A stretch of DNA of 64,000 bases from Closterium sp. NIES-65. Lineage: Eukaryota > Streptophyta > Zygnematophyceae > Desmidiales > Closteriaceae. Positions 1 through 11,100 of the stretch are shown piece by piece (position 1 is the stretch's first letter; each line of letters opens with the position of its first letter). The stretch covers positions 1,004,001 through 1,068,000 of the forward strand of contig CANXME010002420.1 of assembly GCA_948144175.1 (NCBI GenBank), in the 5' to 3' direction. Both the position numbers and the translations under genes were made by a program. The notes beneath the pieces were generated by a model. That model did no database searches. It was not told the origin of the DNA and saw only the letters and a program-made list of their open reading frames with translations.

Positions 1-3000
1 ACGAGACGTAGGCTCACGACGCTCAGCAAGACCTCCAGTAGGACCAGTGTAAGGAGAGGGAGCAGGCAGTGGAGAGGAAGGCTCCAGCAGGGACTGCGAC
101 TGGACAGGCGGTGGACCCTCTACTGGAGGAGAAAGACCAAGAACCTGCTGTAGGAGCGGAACGAAGTACGGCCGAGGCCGCGCGGCAGCTCCAGACTCAG
201 CAGGGACAGCACCAGTACCCTCAGCAACAGCACCAGCGCCACCCACACCTCCAGCGGCAGGACCAACAGCGGTAGGCTCAGCACGAACGCCCTCAGCAGC
301 TCCAGCTCCAGGAGGACCCGCAGGTCCAGCAGCTCCGGGACCGGCAGCACCCGCACCCTCGACGGTCGAAGAAGCTCCAGCTCCAGCTCCAGCAGCACCT
401 CCAGACTCAGCAGCACGCCTCCAGCGGCGAGCGAACCACTCGCGCAGCTCCTGTGGAGAGAGGGGCTCCCGGCGAGACGCAGCAGCAGGAGAAACCCCAG
501 GCTCAGCAGCTCCAGACGCAGCACCCCCAGGCTCAGCAGCTCCCAGCTCAGCACCCCCAGGCTCAGCAGCTCCCGACCCAGCACCCCCAGACCCAGCACC
601 TCCAGGCACAGCACCCCCCGGCTCAGCACCCCCAGGCTCCGCACCCACCGCAGTAGCACCCTCAGGCCCAGCACCCCCAGCAGTAGCACCCACAGGCTCA
701 GCACCCCCGCGCACAGTACCCTCAGAGTCAGCACCCCCAGGCTCAGCACCCGCAGCAGCACCAGAGTCACCAGTAACCTCGACCGGGTCAACGGCGTCTA
801 CCTGGGACACACCTGAGGGGGCAGGAACCTGAGGGGGGAGGGGGTCTACCGGGGGGGGAACCGGCACAAGGAAGTCCGGGGGAGGGGGGAGGGAAGGAGT
901 GCGGTAGGGGAAGAGACGGTAGAAGGGGACTGACTCGTCGAACGTGACGTCCTGGGAGGACAGGACACGACGAGAGGAGGGGTGGTAAAACTGCCACCCT
1001 GGGGCGTCAGTGGGGAAGCCAAGGAAGACACAGGGAGCAGCACGAGGGGACAGCTTGTCCGCAGACAAGTCGCGAACAAACGCCCGAGATCCCCAGACAC
1101 GGAACACAGACGCATCGCCAACCTTCCCCGTCCACAGCAAGGCTGGGGACATCGCAGGCCGAGAGACCCGGGGGTGAAGGTTGAGCTGATGCGCCGCGTA
1201 CCTCACCGCAAACGGCCACAGAAAATGGGGGGCAGCCGCATGCATCATGGACGTACGAGCGACATCCATGACCATGCCAATGCGGCGCTCAGCAATCCCA
1301 TTTTGCTGTGGTGAGTCCGGAAGCGTGAAGGTCTGGCGGATCCCCCGTGCACGACAGTAGTCCCGCAGAAGGCGAGAAGAGAACTCTCCGCCTCTGTCAG
1401 AGTGCAGACGCAGAACAGGAAAGTCCGAGCCGAAACTCTTCCTGAGCTGGAGACGAGCCTCGCGGATCCAGTCGATCAGCACCTCAGTGACCGCATCCTT
1501 GCTGCGCAAGGGGAGGACTGTGGTGTAACGCGAGTAGTCGTCAACCACCAACAGGAAGTAGCGCTCGTAACCCTGCCCACGGACGGGGGCTGGGCCCCAC
1601 ACATCCATGTGAAGCGTCTGCAGGGGAGCCTCTGTCGGGGGGAAGTGGGAGGAGTGGGGAGTAGCCCGGAGGCAACCCTCGACACAGGGGACACAGGAAG
1701 GTCCTGGCCCGGAGGGGAGAGGAGGGAGAGACTGGGGAAGACCAGAGACAAGGACACGGGAAGCCATGCTCCGAAGACGGGGCAAGGAGGGGTGGCCAAG
1801 ACGGTGGTGCCACAGGAGAGTCTCGTGAGACAGGAGGCGACAAGAACAGGGGGCAGACTCAGGACCTGACCGGGACGCAGCAGCAAGCACCTGACCCGAC
1901 GCAGCCACCTGACCAGACGCAGGGACAGGAGGAGACTCAACGGTCAGGGTGTAGAGACTCGACCCCGGCTGACGCGAGAACGTGGCCAGGTGCCGGCCTG
2001 TGCGTGCCTCCGTGCAGTGGGTCACCCGCTGACTCGCAGGAGTGAACTGGTGAACCCCCACATCCTGCAGGTCCGCTCCACTCACCAAGTTCGTAGAGAA
2101 CGAGGGAAGGTACAGACCCGACAGGGTGCCCGAAGGGGCAGCCGGACACGGGAGGACAGTGGAGAAGTGAGACAGGACAGGACCCCCAGAGGGGTCAGCA
2201 AGGGAGACCGTAACCGGCCGGCCGAGCGGCGTAAGGGTAGTGCGGTCTCGAAAGAAGGAGCGAGAAGCTCCGGAGTCAAGTGTGAAAGTGAGGGAGGACG
2301 AGGACGACGCAGTACCTGAGAGCGCAGTCTCACCAGTACCTGAGAGCACAGACGCACTGGCACCTAGAGCAGCAACCTCACAAGCACCTAGCGCAGCAGT
2401 ACCAATGCCCGGGTCGGGCTGGAAACAACGGTAACCCTCATTCTCCTCACTATAATCCACAACATACATAGCAGCAAGGATAGCATCAAAATCAAGATCA
2501 AAGATCGCTACACCAGCCCTGAGAAGCTCATCCCAGCGAGGGATCTCACTAGCCCCAGGGAACTGCTGACGCCAAGCGTCCGTCAGGCGGCCAAAGCAGC
2601 GCTGGATGGCGTGGGCACCCCCACACTGCTCACCCGCGCGGTCGCCGGAACGAAGAACGTAGGTGCAGGGACCAGTACCCCCACCCCTCTGACGCCCAGC
2701 GTACCACTCACGAAGCTGCTGAGGCGGAGGGATGTCCCGCGAGCGCTGTTGCTGCTGCCGTTGCGAGCGCTGGCCACCACCACCGCCGCTACGCTGCTGG
2801 GTACCACCTCGACCAGCTCCACCTCCTCCACCACCACCGCCGCCTCCGCTGCCGCCTCCACCGCCTCCACCTCCGCCGCCTCCACCTCCGCCGCTGCCTC
2901 CACCACCACCGCTGGCACCACCACCACCGTCTCCGCCGCTGTTGCCACCACCACCACCACCCCCGCCACTAGTCCCGCCGCCACCCCCACTCCCTCCGCC

Positions 3001-3837
3001 GCCACCGCCGCCACCGCCACCGCCCCCTCCAGCTCCACCCGCGCCCTTGCCCCCCTTGCCTTTGCTGGAGCGACGTCTCCCACTAGGGGCAGACGCCGCG
3101 CCGACCGACTCGAGACCAAGCAGGTCGGCAGCAGCAGCAGAGGCAACAGAGGGCAGCAAGGGGGAAGGAGAGCACCCCTCAAAGATGGGGGTGCGAGGGT
3201 CACCACGAGAAGCACCTACAGCGACTATGCTCTTCTCCGCTGCGAGGAGGGCCTTCTCGAGGAGGTCGACGGTGAGGGTGGTGGGACAGACTGCGAGAAG
3301 GTGGTCCCTGACGACGCGAAGGGAGTCAGGGAGGCGCGCGACTACGTAGTAGAGAGCGATGTACATGAGGGGGGGGTTCTTAGCGCAGAACTCAGCAGGA
3401 AGGGCGGCGCGGTAGCGAGTGTCACTAGTGCGGAGGTGCGTAATGAGGTCAGCGACAGTGGGAAAGGCAGAGAGGTCAGGAAAGAGGTAGGGAAGCATGA
3501 GACGGCTCAGTGCAGCAGTGGCAGGGGAGGAGTAGCGCGCAACTACAGCGTCGTACAAGGTCTGAGCACTCTTGTACTGACTAAAGTGCGCACGCTCAGA
3601 GGTAGGGAGGTGGCGACGCACCGCAAGACGTGCAGCAGCATCGCGGGTGGCCCACTTAGAGCGGACAGTGGGATCAGCATCAGCAGCAGGAGCAGGAGAG
3701 GCGCCAGAGGTGAGGTCAAAGAGAGAAAGGTCGTCAGCCCTGTCGCACTGTAAGAACAGCTGCAGGTCGTCTAACCAGACCTCAAAATCAATGGCGCGAC
3801 CCTCAGCGTCGAAAGCTAGGACACTAGGGGTAGCCAT
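1..3837 (-). CDS. Element C gag-pol polyprotein (partial, C-terminus outside window)
   Basis: This minus-strand frame starts at the ATG at 3837 (MATPSVLAFDAEG, the start shared with elements A, B and F) and runs 1279 codons to the window edge. I saw no stop where I translated it: the gag part, 1200-1260 and all of 1-780. In order it has a gag capsid-like region, a glycine-rich stretch of trinucleotide repeats (about 2760-3060), an atypical Cys/His cluster, a protease with DSG at residues 521-523, an integrase with catalytic D745, D814 and E850 (68 and 35 residues between), and a linker of repeated Pro-Gly-Gly-Ala-Glu type. The reverse transcriptase and RNase H should lie further left. The encoded enzymes would package, copy and integrate the element's RNA. 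The open frame suggests recent activity. Confidence 0.92.
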   Translation of the reverse strand, partial: MATPSVLAFDAEGRAIDFEVWLDDLQLFLQCDRADDLSLFDLTSGASPAPAADADPTVRSKWATRDAAARLAVRRHLPTSERAHFSQYKSAQTLYDAVVARYSSPATAALSRLMLPYLFPDLSAFPTVADLITHLRTSDTRYRAALPAEFCAKNPPLMYIALYYVVARLPDSLRVVRDHLLAVCPTTLTVDLLEKALLAAEKSIVAVGASRGDPRTPIFEGCSPSPLLPSVASAAAADLLGLESVGAASAPSGRRRSSKGKGGKGAGGAGGGGGGGGGGGGGSGGGGGTSGGGGGGGGNSGGDGGGGASGGGGGSGGGGGGGGGGGGGGSGGGGGGGGGGAGRGGTQQRSGGGGGQRSQRQQQQRSRDIPPPQQLREWYAGRQRGGGTGPCTYVLRSGDRAGEQCGGAHAIQRCFGRLTDAWRQQFPGASEIPRWDELLRAGVAIFDLDFDAILAAMYVVDYSEENEGYRCFQPDPGIGTAALGACEVAALGASASVLSGTGETALSGTASSSSSLTFTLDSGASRSFFRDRTTLTPLGRPVTVSLADPSGGPVLSHFSTVLPCPAAPSGTLSGLYLPSFSTNLVSGADLQDVGVHQFTPASQRVTHCTEARTGRHLATFSRQPGSSLYTLTVESPPVPASGQVAASGQVLAAASRSGPESAPCSCRLLSHETLLWHHRLGHPSLPRLRSMASRVLVSGLPQSLPPLPSGPGPSCVPCVEGCLRATPHSSHFPPTEAPLQTLHMDVWGPAPVRGQGYERYFLLVVDDYSRYTTVLPLRSKDAVTEVLIDWIREARLQLRKSFGSDFPVLRLHSDRGGEFSSRLLRDYCRARGIRQTFTLPDSPQQNGIAERRIGMVMDVARTSMMHAAAPHFLWPFAVRYAAHQLNLHPRVSRPAMSPALLWTGKVGDASVFRVWGSRAFVRDLSADKLSPRAAPCVFLGFPTDAPGWQFYHPSSRRVLSSQDVTFDESVPFYRLFPYRTPSLPPPPDFLVPVPPPVDPLPPQVPAPSGVSQVDAVDPVEVTGDSGAAAGAEPGGADSEGTVRGGAEPVGATAGGAGPEGATAVGAEPGGAEPGGAVPGGAGSGGAGSGAAEPGGAELGAAEPGGAASGAAEPGVSPAAASRREPLSPQELREWFARRWRRAAESGGAAGAGAGASSTVEGAGAAGPGAAGPAGPPGAGAAEGVRAEPTAVGPAAGGVGGAGAVAEGTGAVPAESGAAARPRPYFVPLLQQVLGLSPPVEGPPPVQSQSLLEPSSPLPAPSPYTGPTGGLAERREPTSR

Positions 3838-4879
3838 GGCGACGACAGCGACGCAGTGCAAGCAGTAGGCAAAGAGCTCGCAGTGTCAGTGGGACTGTGC
3901 TCACCAGGCAGGGCAGGTCGTGCAGCTCTGCAGAAAGGCGGCTCAGCGACCGGGCGGCTCGGGTGCACAGCGGCTCGGCTCTTGGGCGGCTCGGTGGCTG
4001 GGTGGCTGGGGCGCAGGGCGGCTCGGCTCCCGGACGGCTCGGCGGCTGGGCGGCTCGGGTGCAGGGCGGCTCGGCTCCCGGACGGCTCGGCGGCTGGGCG
4101 GCTCGGGTGCAGGGCGGCTCGGCTCCCGGGCGGCTCGGCGGCAGGGCGGCTCGGGTCCCGGGCGGCTCGGCGTTGGGCAGCTTGGCTCCCGGGCGGTTCG
4201 GCTGCTGGGGCGGCCCGGCCGGGAGATGCAGGGGCGGGGCCGTCAGGTGCAGCGGCGGGTCGACCGGTGCAGTGGCGGGCCGGCAGGTGCAGCGGCGGGC
4301 CGGCAGGTGCAGCGGCGGGCCGGCAGGTGCAGGCGGCGGGCCGTAGGGTGCAACGTCGGGCCGTAGGGTGCAGCGGCGGGCCGGCAGGTGGAGCGGCGGG
4401 GCCGTCAGGTGAAGCGGCGGGCCGCTGGGTGCAGCGGCGGGCCGGCAGGTGCAGCGGCGGGCCGGCAGGAGCAGCGGCGGGCCGGCAGGAGCAGCGGCGG
4501 GGCCGTCAGGTGAGGCGGCGGGCCAGCCGGAGCAGCGGCGGGCCGTCAGAGGCGGCGGGCCGTAGGGTGCAGCGGCGGGGCCGTTAGAGGCGGCGGCGGG
4601 GCCGCGGCAGTAGAGGCGGGGCCGCGTCAGGGGAGGCGGCGGGGCCGCGTCAGGGGAGGCGGCGGGGCCGCGTCAGGGGAGGCGGCGGGGCCGCGTCAGG
4701 GGAGGCGGCGGGGCCGCGTCAAGCAGGCGGCGGGGCCGCGATCAGGAAAGGTGGCGGGGCCGCGTCTGAGGGACAGCGGGGCTGCGAGGGAAAAGGCGAC
4801 CCGAGGGGTCGCTAAAAAAAAGGCGCGCCTCGGGGCGCGCTTCGGTGGGCCCTAAAAAAACGGTCCTAAGGCAGGACCC
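3838..4879 (-). repeat. Element C untranslated leader with GC-rich tandem repeats and hairpin/T-run
   Basis: On the sense (minus) strand the leader runs from the primer site to gag. Near its start is a 7-bp GC stem with CCGA loop (about 4823-4840), a run of eight T (plus-strand A, 4814-4821), then a second stem-loop (4796-4812). The rest (about 3940-4790) is GC-rich tandem repeats built on GCGGCGGGCCGGCAGGTGCA-like and CGGCTCGGCGGC-like units. No coding evidence is seen; ORFs here are low-complexity shadows. Confidence 0.75.
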
Positions 4880-4890
4880 GCTCTATACCA
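4880..4890 (-). promoter_or_regulatory. Element C primer-binding site
   Basis: Immediately inside the 5' LTR the minus strand reads TGGTATAGAGC, close to the plant copia site TGGTATCAGAGC that pairs with the 3' end of initiator methionine tRNA. It marks where minus-strand cDNA synthesis would start, and it fixes the LTR boundary. Confidence 0.85.
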
Positions 4891-5019
4891 TGTGAAGCAA
4901 GGAAAACAGGAATGAAATGACTAAGGAAAGATTGGGTACAAATACAACCCTAGAAACCCTGTACCCCATATGTGCTACCCCACTATAGCCTACAGCAACT
5001 ATGTCATATAAATCTGACA
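4891..5019 (-). repeat. Element C 5' LTR (129 bp)
   Basis: On the minus strand it begins TGTCAGATTTATATGAC and ends TTGCTTCACA, giving canonical TG...CA ends. Its core (CTATAGTGGGGTAGCACATATGGGG) aligns with the LTR of element B. The partner LTR is beyond the left edge. At 129 bp it is very short for an element of this size. Confidence 0.9.
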
Positions 5020-5024
5020 CGTGA

Positions 5025-6155
5025 GGTAGCTGGCAGAATCCTATGCGGATAAGTCTTGTGTGCAGGTACTGTTGCCATAGCCTCGGGGCTTGTTTGATGC
5101 CGTAGAGCGACTTTAGCAGTTGACAGACGTGATTAGGTTTTCTGTTGGAGCCATGTGGTAGTTCGACGAAGATTTTTGCGTCGACAGGTGCGTAGAGGAA
5201 TGCATTGGTGCCGTCAATTTGCCGTAGCTTTTTCTTCTTCATGGCGGCGATTGTGAGGAGAATTCGCAGCGAGGTGTGTCGGCTGACCGGGGCGAATGTC
5301 TCGGTGAAGTCGTGTCCGTGCTCTTGGTCGAAGCCGCGTACAACCCACCGCACTTTAAACTTGTCGATGGTGCCGTCTGCCTTTGTCTTCACACGGAAGA
5401 CCCATTTCCCGGTGAGTACTGTCTTGTTTCGTGCCACGCCGAACGGAACAACTTTCCAGGTGTTCCGTTCTTCCAATGCTTTCAGCTCCTTGTCCATGGC
5501 TTAGCGCCATTTTTCCCTATGCTCCCCCCCCTGAGCCTGCTGAACTGTGGCAGTCCTTAGGAATCTCCGTGCCGTGGACCGCGGTAACGAGGCCGAGTAT
5601 CTGGAGGCCACTCTGTGCAGCGGGGGAGAGTTGCGTCCGCGGGATAAGCTGCTTCGTCACCTACTTCTGAGTCAGGTATGAAGTTGGGCCCTATGCGTTC
5701 TACTTCGTTGGTGCTGCTGCCGATGTTGTCTCTGCTGCTGCCGGTGTTGTCTGTGCTGGTGCCGATTGAATTGTTGCTAATGCTCTCGTTTGTTCTGCTT
5801 CAGGGATGGTGTGCGAGTACCAGAATCCTTCGGGACTGAAGTCGGGATCAAGATCTGGTGGGTGTGTCCAGGAGGTGAAGGTGACGATCCCGTCGCTGTG
5901 AGCGGTGCCGAGATCTAGGACGAAGTCGAGGACAAAGACGTTGTTCTTCAGGACTGCCTTGCCGATGTAGAGACCTCCTCTCCCATGGTACAACTTGAAC
6001 TCCTGTGTTGTGCTATCTGCTTCGAGGTGGATGCCTTTCGCCATTAGCTGACTGACACTCAGTAAGTTGTAGCCGAGTCCCTCAGCAATGAACACTTTTG
6101 ACATTTGCAATATCACATTTGTCTCTTGTGACTGAAGTTGCACCACACCTTGTCG
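5025..6155 (-). pseudogene. Element D pol remnant: protease-integrase spacer and reverse transcriptase, integrase missing
   Basis: The stretch 5700-6146 keeps the post-protease block, including GYNLLSVSQLMAKG, then a short linker. The frame at 5497-5025 is the N-terminal copia reverse transcriptase (WVFRVKTKADG, FAPVSRHTSLR, SLYGIKQAPRLW). No integrase zinc finger or catalytic core lies between them, although about 400 residues would be expected there, so an internal deletion is inferred. The reverse transcriptase is cut off after FCQLPH by insertion of element C before the YxDD motif, which would lie left of the window. Confidence 0.85.
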
Positions 6156-7745
6156 TCATATGCGCAGGTTCTGGTTGTTGGCGACGGTGATGACGACTTC
6201 GCGTTGAAGTTGGTGTTCGTGCTGAATAAAACGTCCTGAAGAGCACATGTGCTGTCCGCAACAACTGTCCAAGAACCATGTATCTTTCCTGGAAGGCTCG
6301 CTTTGAGCGATGGCTGCATACGTCGGATTTGGTTGAAGTGACTCGCGGCGAGGCGTGCTGTTGTCGAGTTGCTCTTCCGATGAGTAATGCGGTGGTGACT
6401 CTGTGATGCAGGAGTCAGTTAGCCGTGCCATGCAACTGATGATGTTTCTTGTTCCTTGCGCAGGTTGTTCCGTCGATGTTGTTGAGGCTTGTACTTGAGT
6501 GGTCGGATTCGCTTGCGTTGAGGCGACTTGACTGCTTGAAGGGCGAAGCGGCCGTTGCGTTGGCGTTGACTGCTGCCTGTTTGGGCAGTGTGTACGGGGG
6601 TGACCTGACGTCTTACAAAGGTGACAGAACGGAGGTACTGGTTTCGGTTGATGCAGATTGTTGTTGTTGTTGTAGCGCCGTTGAGTGTGGAATGCGAATT
6701 CGGGCACTTATGCCTTCCTCTTGTGTCGTTCTTCTTGCAGGTCCATATCTTGCTGCTCAGCGTGGATCTTGGCGCAGAGTGCTGCTTCTGATGTTTTTCC
6801 GTGAGCTCGGAGCATGGCGCAAGTGGAGCGCCACTGAGGACCGAGGCCGCCGATGATAATTGTGACGAAGGCGTCTTCTGAAATCGACCCTCCGCATCGA
6901 AGGAGTTTGTCGCGCAATTCGCGACAGCGGCTGATATACGCCATCCCCTTTTCGCCTGGTTTCATTTCGACTGTTGTCAGTTGCGCCATTAACCGACTTT
7001 GATTGACGAAGTCTGTTGCTTGATACAGGTTCTTCAGGTGGTTGTACGCGAGCTCTGCAGAGTTGTCGTATCCCTGGTAAGACCGTATATTCTGCTGCTG
7101 ATTCGGAGTGATGTTTCTCAGTAGTATTGTGTACGCCATCATTGACTGATACGTGTACTGTTGCTTGTCGTACTGTGTGCCGTGTGTTGGATATGGCAGG
7201 GACCCGTTGAAGAAGCCAAGAATCTGCGCCCCTTCCATCATTAGTTTGAACTCGAACGACCAGGTAAAGAAGTCCTTCCCGTCGAAAGGGCTTGACATTT
7301 GCAGTTTTAAGACGTGCGCGAACTGCGACTGAACTTGAAGTGCGTCCACTGTCTTCTCTTGTCCAGGTGCAGGCTGCGGGTGTGGCATAAAGCTGACGGA
7401 GCCGCGCTGGGGCTCGTACGGAGCAAAGGTAGGCTGCTGCTGTTGATTTCCGCGTGCGTAGCATGAGTCGTCGAGGCTCATGGGCGTCACGTCGTTGTTG
7501 TTGTTGCTGTTGTTTGACTGCGCAGGTGCTGACTGCTGGTGTTACTCGTAGAAGGACATGAAGGAGAAGAACTTCTCCATCATGTTCTGGTCGAAGTCTG
7601 CAGGTTTATTCGCAGGAGTTTCAGTGGACCCTGCTGCTGGTCTTGTCGCCGTGCCCTGCTCTGTCTGTAGGCCAGAGGCAGGAGGTGGAGTAGGGGTAGT
7701 GCTGGGAGAACCATTAGAGGAACTCCTTTCCTTCTGAGTAGCCAT
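6156..7745 (-). pseudogene. Element D gag and protease remnant
   Basis: One frame runs from ATG 7745 to 6156 with two in-frame stops (at 7542 and at about 6708). It encodes a copia gag (YNHLKNLYQATDF-type UBN2 region), a canonical CCHC zinc knuckle CHLCKTSGHPRTHC, and a protease start TWFLDSCCGQHMC. The usual Asp-Ser-Gly catalytic triad reads DSC here, which should inactivate the protease. The gene is a dead remnant, consistent with D being the oldest layer of the nest. Confidence 0.85.
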
Positions 7746-7791
7746 GCTTTCTGATGTTGTAGGTGTCTTGAAAGTGGAATTTATCCTGACA
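7746..7791 (-). other. Element D leader
   Basis: This is the short untranslated stretch between D's primer-binding site and its gag ATG. Nothing else is seen in it. Confidence 0.5.
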
Positions 7792-7803
7792 GCTCTCTTA
7801 CCA
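7792..7803 (-). promoter_or_regulatory. Element D primer-binding site
   Basis: The minus strand reads TGGTAAGAGAGC directly after an LTR end CCCAACA. This is a two-base variant of the initiator-tRNA site TGGTATCAGAGC, and it locates the 3' edge of D's 5' LTR. Confidence 0.7.
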
Positions 7804-7862
7804 TGTTGGGCTGAAAAAGCCCTTAGGATCTTTGCATGACTAAATTCCTGGTAGGACTAATG
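7804..7862 (-). repeat. Element D 5' LTR, downstream piece
   Basis: These 59 bp end (minus strand) in GCCCAACA before the primer site. The LTR is interrupted by element F. Its other piece is 40013-40397, which starts TGTTGGAAACAAG on the minus strand. TAATG at 7858-7862 is one copy of F's target duplication. Confidence 0.75.
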
Positions 7863-7988
7863 TGTCAAGAATGAGAAGTGATTGAACTATAGAACGTTGG
7901 AGTACAAGTAGGAAACCCTAGCTTTGTGTACCCCCTAAAGGCTAACCCACTATAGCCTACACAACAATAACACATATAGTGTTTGACA
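7863..7988 (-). repeat. Element F 3' LTR (126 bp)
   Basis: It begins TGTCAAACACTATATGTG and ends CATTCTTGACA on the minus strand. It directly follows the purine-rich tract CCTATGGGGGTG typical of this copia group. The outer flank is TAATG. Confidence 0.92.
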
Positions 7989-8187
7989 CACCCCCATAGG
8001 CAAAGTGGGGGAGAGCAAGGGGTCACAAGATCAGTTAAGAAAGGCAAGCAAGCTCAGGGTGGATCACAACGTCACCACACATTCCGAGCACAAGCAAAGG
8101 GTCACATGGCCAGTTCACATGCAGAAGTATATATGCAGCACAAACAGCAAGGGTGATCTCAACCTAGCAGAGCAAACAGGCAGGAGT
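7989..8187 (-). other. Element F 3' untranslated region with polypurine tract
   Basis: It is homologous to the 3' ends of elements A and B (GACCCCTTG, TCTCCCCCACTTTGCC, TATGGGGG). The purine tract next to the LTR would prime plus-strand cDNA. No gene is seen. Confidence 0.75.
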
Positions 8188-11100
8188 CTATATATAGAGA
8201 TCACAGTACAGGCAAAGCCTACAACAAGTGAGGAAAAGTGGGCACCAGCCCCAGCAAAGTGCACAAGCGCTGATGATCACAGGCTGAAGTGCCTTGGTGA
8301 ATATATCAGCAGTGTTGGCCTGAGAGGCTACGTAACGCAGACGAAGCTGACCGTGCTGCTGCAGCTCTCGAGCAAGGAAGTAACGGAGAGTGATGTGCTT
8401 CGTTCTGTGCTCCAGTCTGTGCTCCTCACACAAGGCAATGGCAGCCTTGTTGTCGACGTACAGCACTGGAGGAGAACTAGGCTGCTCTCCCAGGTCGGTG
8501 AGCAGGTAGGTGAGCCACCGTAGCTCCTGTGCAGCCATGGCTGTGGCGTAGATCTCAGCCTCACAATTAGAGCTGAGAACTGAAGACGAACGCGTAGAAC
8601 GCTACGAAACTGAGCCAGAGCCAAGGCTGAAGGTGTAACCCTGTGACGACCGCTGAGTAGCCTGGTCGTCAACCCAAGAAGCGTTTGAGTGCCCAGTGAG
8701 AACAAGTGAGCTCCCTCCTCCAAGCACAAGCCCCATGCCCGATGAACTGCACAAGTAGCGCAATACCCTCTTCGAAGCATCCCTGTGCACCTTTCGGTTC
8801 CAGCTAGGAGCCACATAGCGGGCCAGAAGGCCAAGAGGGTATGCTAGGTCAGGACGAGTGCAAGTCATCAGGTACATGAGGCAACCAACTAGCTCTGGGT
8901 AAGGACCACTCGGCTCTACGGACTCATCCGAAGGCAGAGCTGCTGAGAGCGAGTGACCTATAGCCAGAGGAGTGCCCTGTGCTGAGGACCAGGTGAAGCG
9001 GAAGCGCTGAAGGACCTGCTGCACCATGTGTGACTGAGTCAGGGTAATAGTGCGGCGTGCTCTATCCCGGGTGATCTTCAAGCCAAGGTAGCTGCGCAGT
9101 TAACCCAGGTCTGTGCACGTGTGTCTCTTCTGCAGCTCCGACTTCACATGGGCGAGAAACCTCAGTGTCAGCAGTGGCAAAGACCAAGTCGTCGACGTAC
9201 ACGAGGATGTAGAACGGCGGCAACGAAGTGTGGGTGCGCAGAAACAGCGACGGGTCAGCAGTAGAAGGAGTGAGCCCAAGTGCCACAAGAGTAGTCCTCA
9301 GTGTGTCGTGCCACGCACGTGGTGCCTGACGGAGACCGTAGACCGGCCGTCGGAGGCTCCATTGGGTACCAGGAGGAGAAGTCCCAGTGAAGCCAGGAGG
9401 GCGGCGCAGCCAGATCTCCTTGTGCAGACGGCCCTGCAAGAAAGCTGTGCTGAAGTCAAGAGAGTGAAGCTCGTAGTCACGCTGAGCAGCAACGTGCAGT
9501 AGTACCTGAAGAGTGGTCATCTTCGGGGTGGGGGAGAAGGTCTGAATGAAGTCTACTCCCTGTCGCTGACTGAAGCCTCGAGCAACGTAACGAGCCTTGA
9601 AGACAGGCGGAGAACCCGGCGGCCGCTTCACCCTGAAAATCCACATGTCACTGACGATGTTCGCCCCAGGTGGGGGAGACTCGTCGACGTAGGTGCCTAT
9701 GGACTTCCAGGAAGCCATTGCGTCCATGGCTGACTGCCACTGTGAGTAGTAGGGACCCTCGATTGCCTCAGCGTACGATCGAGGAGTCGGGATGTCTGAT
9801 GCATCCGGGTCTCCCTCAGGGGCAATCAGCATGGACACGAGATGGGGCGCAGCGGCTGCAAGACACTCAAGGTCCTCCTATCTGTCCTCAAGGACGTCCG
9901 TGCCTAGAGCACACTCACCCCCAACGGACGGAGGACAGGCAGATTCAGACTCAGCAACAAGACTGGCAGCGTAGTCTAGACGACAGCGAGCAGCAAAGTC
10001 GACAAGCTCAGCAACTAGAGCAGATGCAACAGCCGACTCAAAGGAAGGGTCAGTGACAGTAGTGGCTAGGAGACGCGTGACAGTAGGACTGGCAGCACGA
10101 ACGGAGTCAAACTCCGGGTCAGCAAGGGCAGGAAGAGAGGACGGAGGAGGAGACGGAAGAGGGGCACGCTGTGGAGCAGAAGAGGGACGCAGTGACATCC
10201 GGTGTGTGCCAGGGATAGGTGGCGGACGCTCACGTGGTACACGGCGACGAGCGCAGGCAGTACGAGCAGGTGACACAGGACGGGACACAGGCGACACAGG
10301 ACGAGACTCAGGCTCACGACGCTCTGTAAGACCGCCTGTCGGACCAGTGCAGGAAGAAGGACCAGGAAGTGGCGAGGCAGGCGGGAGCTGTGAGTGTGAG
10401 TGGACACGCGGAGGACACTCTACGGAGGGAGCAGGACTAGGAGGAGGCGGCTGACCAAGAACCTGCTGAAGGAGTGGAAGGAAGTACGCCGCGGCCGAGA
10501 AGTGCCCCCAGCAGCAGCAGAGACAGCACTAGAACCTCCAGTAACTCCAGCACAACCTCCAGCAGCTCCAGCAGCACCTCCAGCACCTCCAGAACCTCCA
10601 GCAGCTCCAGCAGAACCTCCAGCACCTCCAGTACCTCCACCATCTCCAGCAGAACCTCCAGCAGCTCCAGCAGCACCTCTAGCACCTCCAGTACCTCCAG
10701 CAGCTCCAGCAGAACCTCCAGCAGCTCCAGGAGCACCTCCAGCACCTCCAGCAGCACCTCCAAGAGTAGTAGGGTCTCCAGCGGGCGGTACCTCAACACC
10801 AGGAGCTCCACTGCGGAGGCTGCAGCGCCGAGCGTACCACTCACGCAACCGCTGAGAGGAGGGAGGCTCTGGCTGCGACACGGCACCCGCAGGACCACCA
10901 GCCGCTGCCCCAGCAGACCCCCCAACTCCAAGAGCCCCACGGAGGAGGCTGTAATGCTGGGAGTACCACTCACACAGCTGCTGTGAAGAAGGAGCGCCAG
11001 CAGGCGCAGTACGGTCAGTCTCAAAGCCCCTAGCCTCAGTGCCTCTAGGCGCAGCACCCCCAGTCGTAGCACCTCCAGGCTCACCACCCGCAGTCTCCGC

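Larger units (their letters stand above)
1..5019 (-). mobile_element. Element C: Ty1/copia LTR retrotransposon, 5' part (continues past left edge)
   Basis: Reading on the minus strand, a 129-bp 5' LTR (5019 to 4891) is followed by a primer-binding site, a GC-rich leader of about 1 kb and a gag-pol ORF that is still open at position 1. The order protease, integrase, then linker (with reverse transcriptase expected further left) is copia-type. The element interrupts the reverse transcriptase of older element D: D's frame breaks exactly at the LTR edge. The 5 bases outside the LTR (5020-5024, CGTGA) are the expected target duplication, but the partner lies outside the window. Its protein and LTR are closest to element B, so B and C belong to one family. 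Confidence 0.93.

Noticed and set aside
7863..7988. LTR at 7863-7988 as the 5' LTR of element D
   Set aside because: It is preceded by element F's 3' end, lacks a primer site on D's side, and pairs with 39882-40007 through TAATG duplications.
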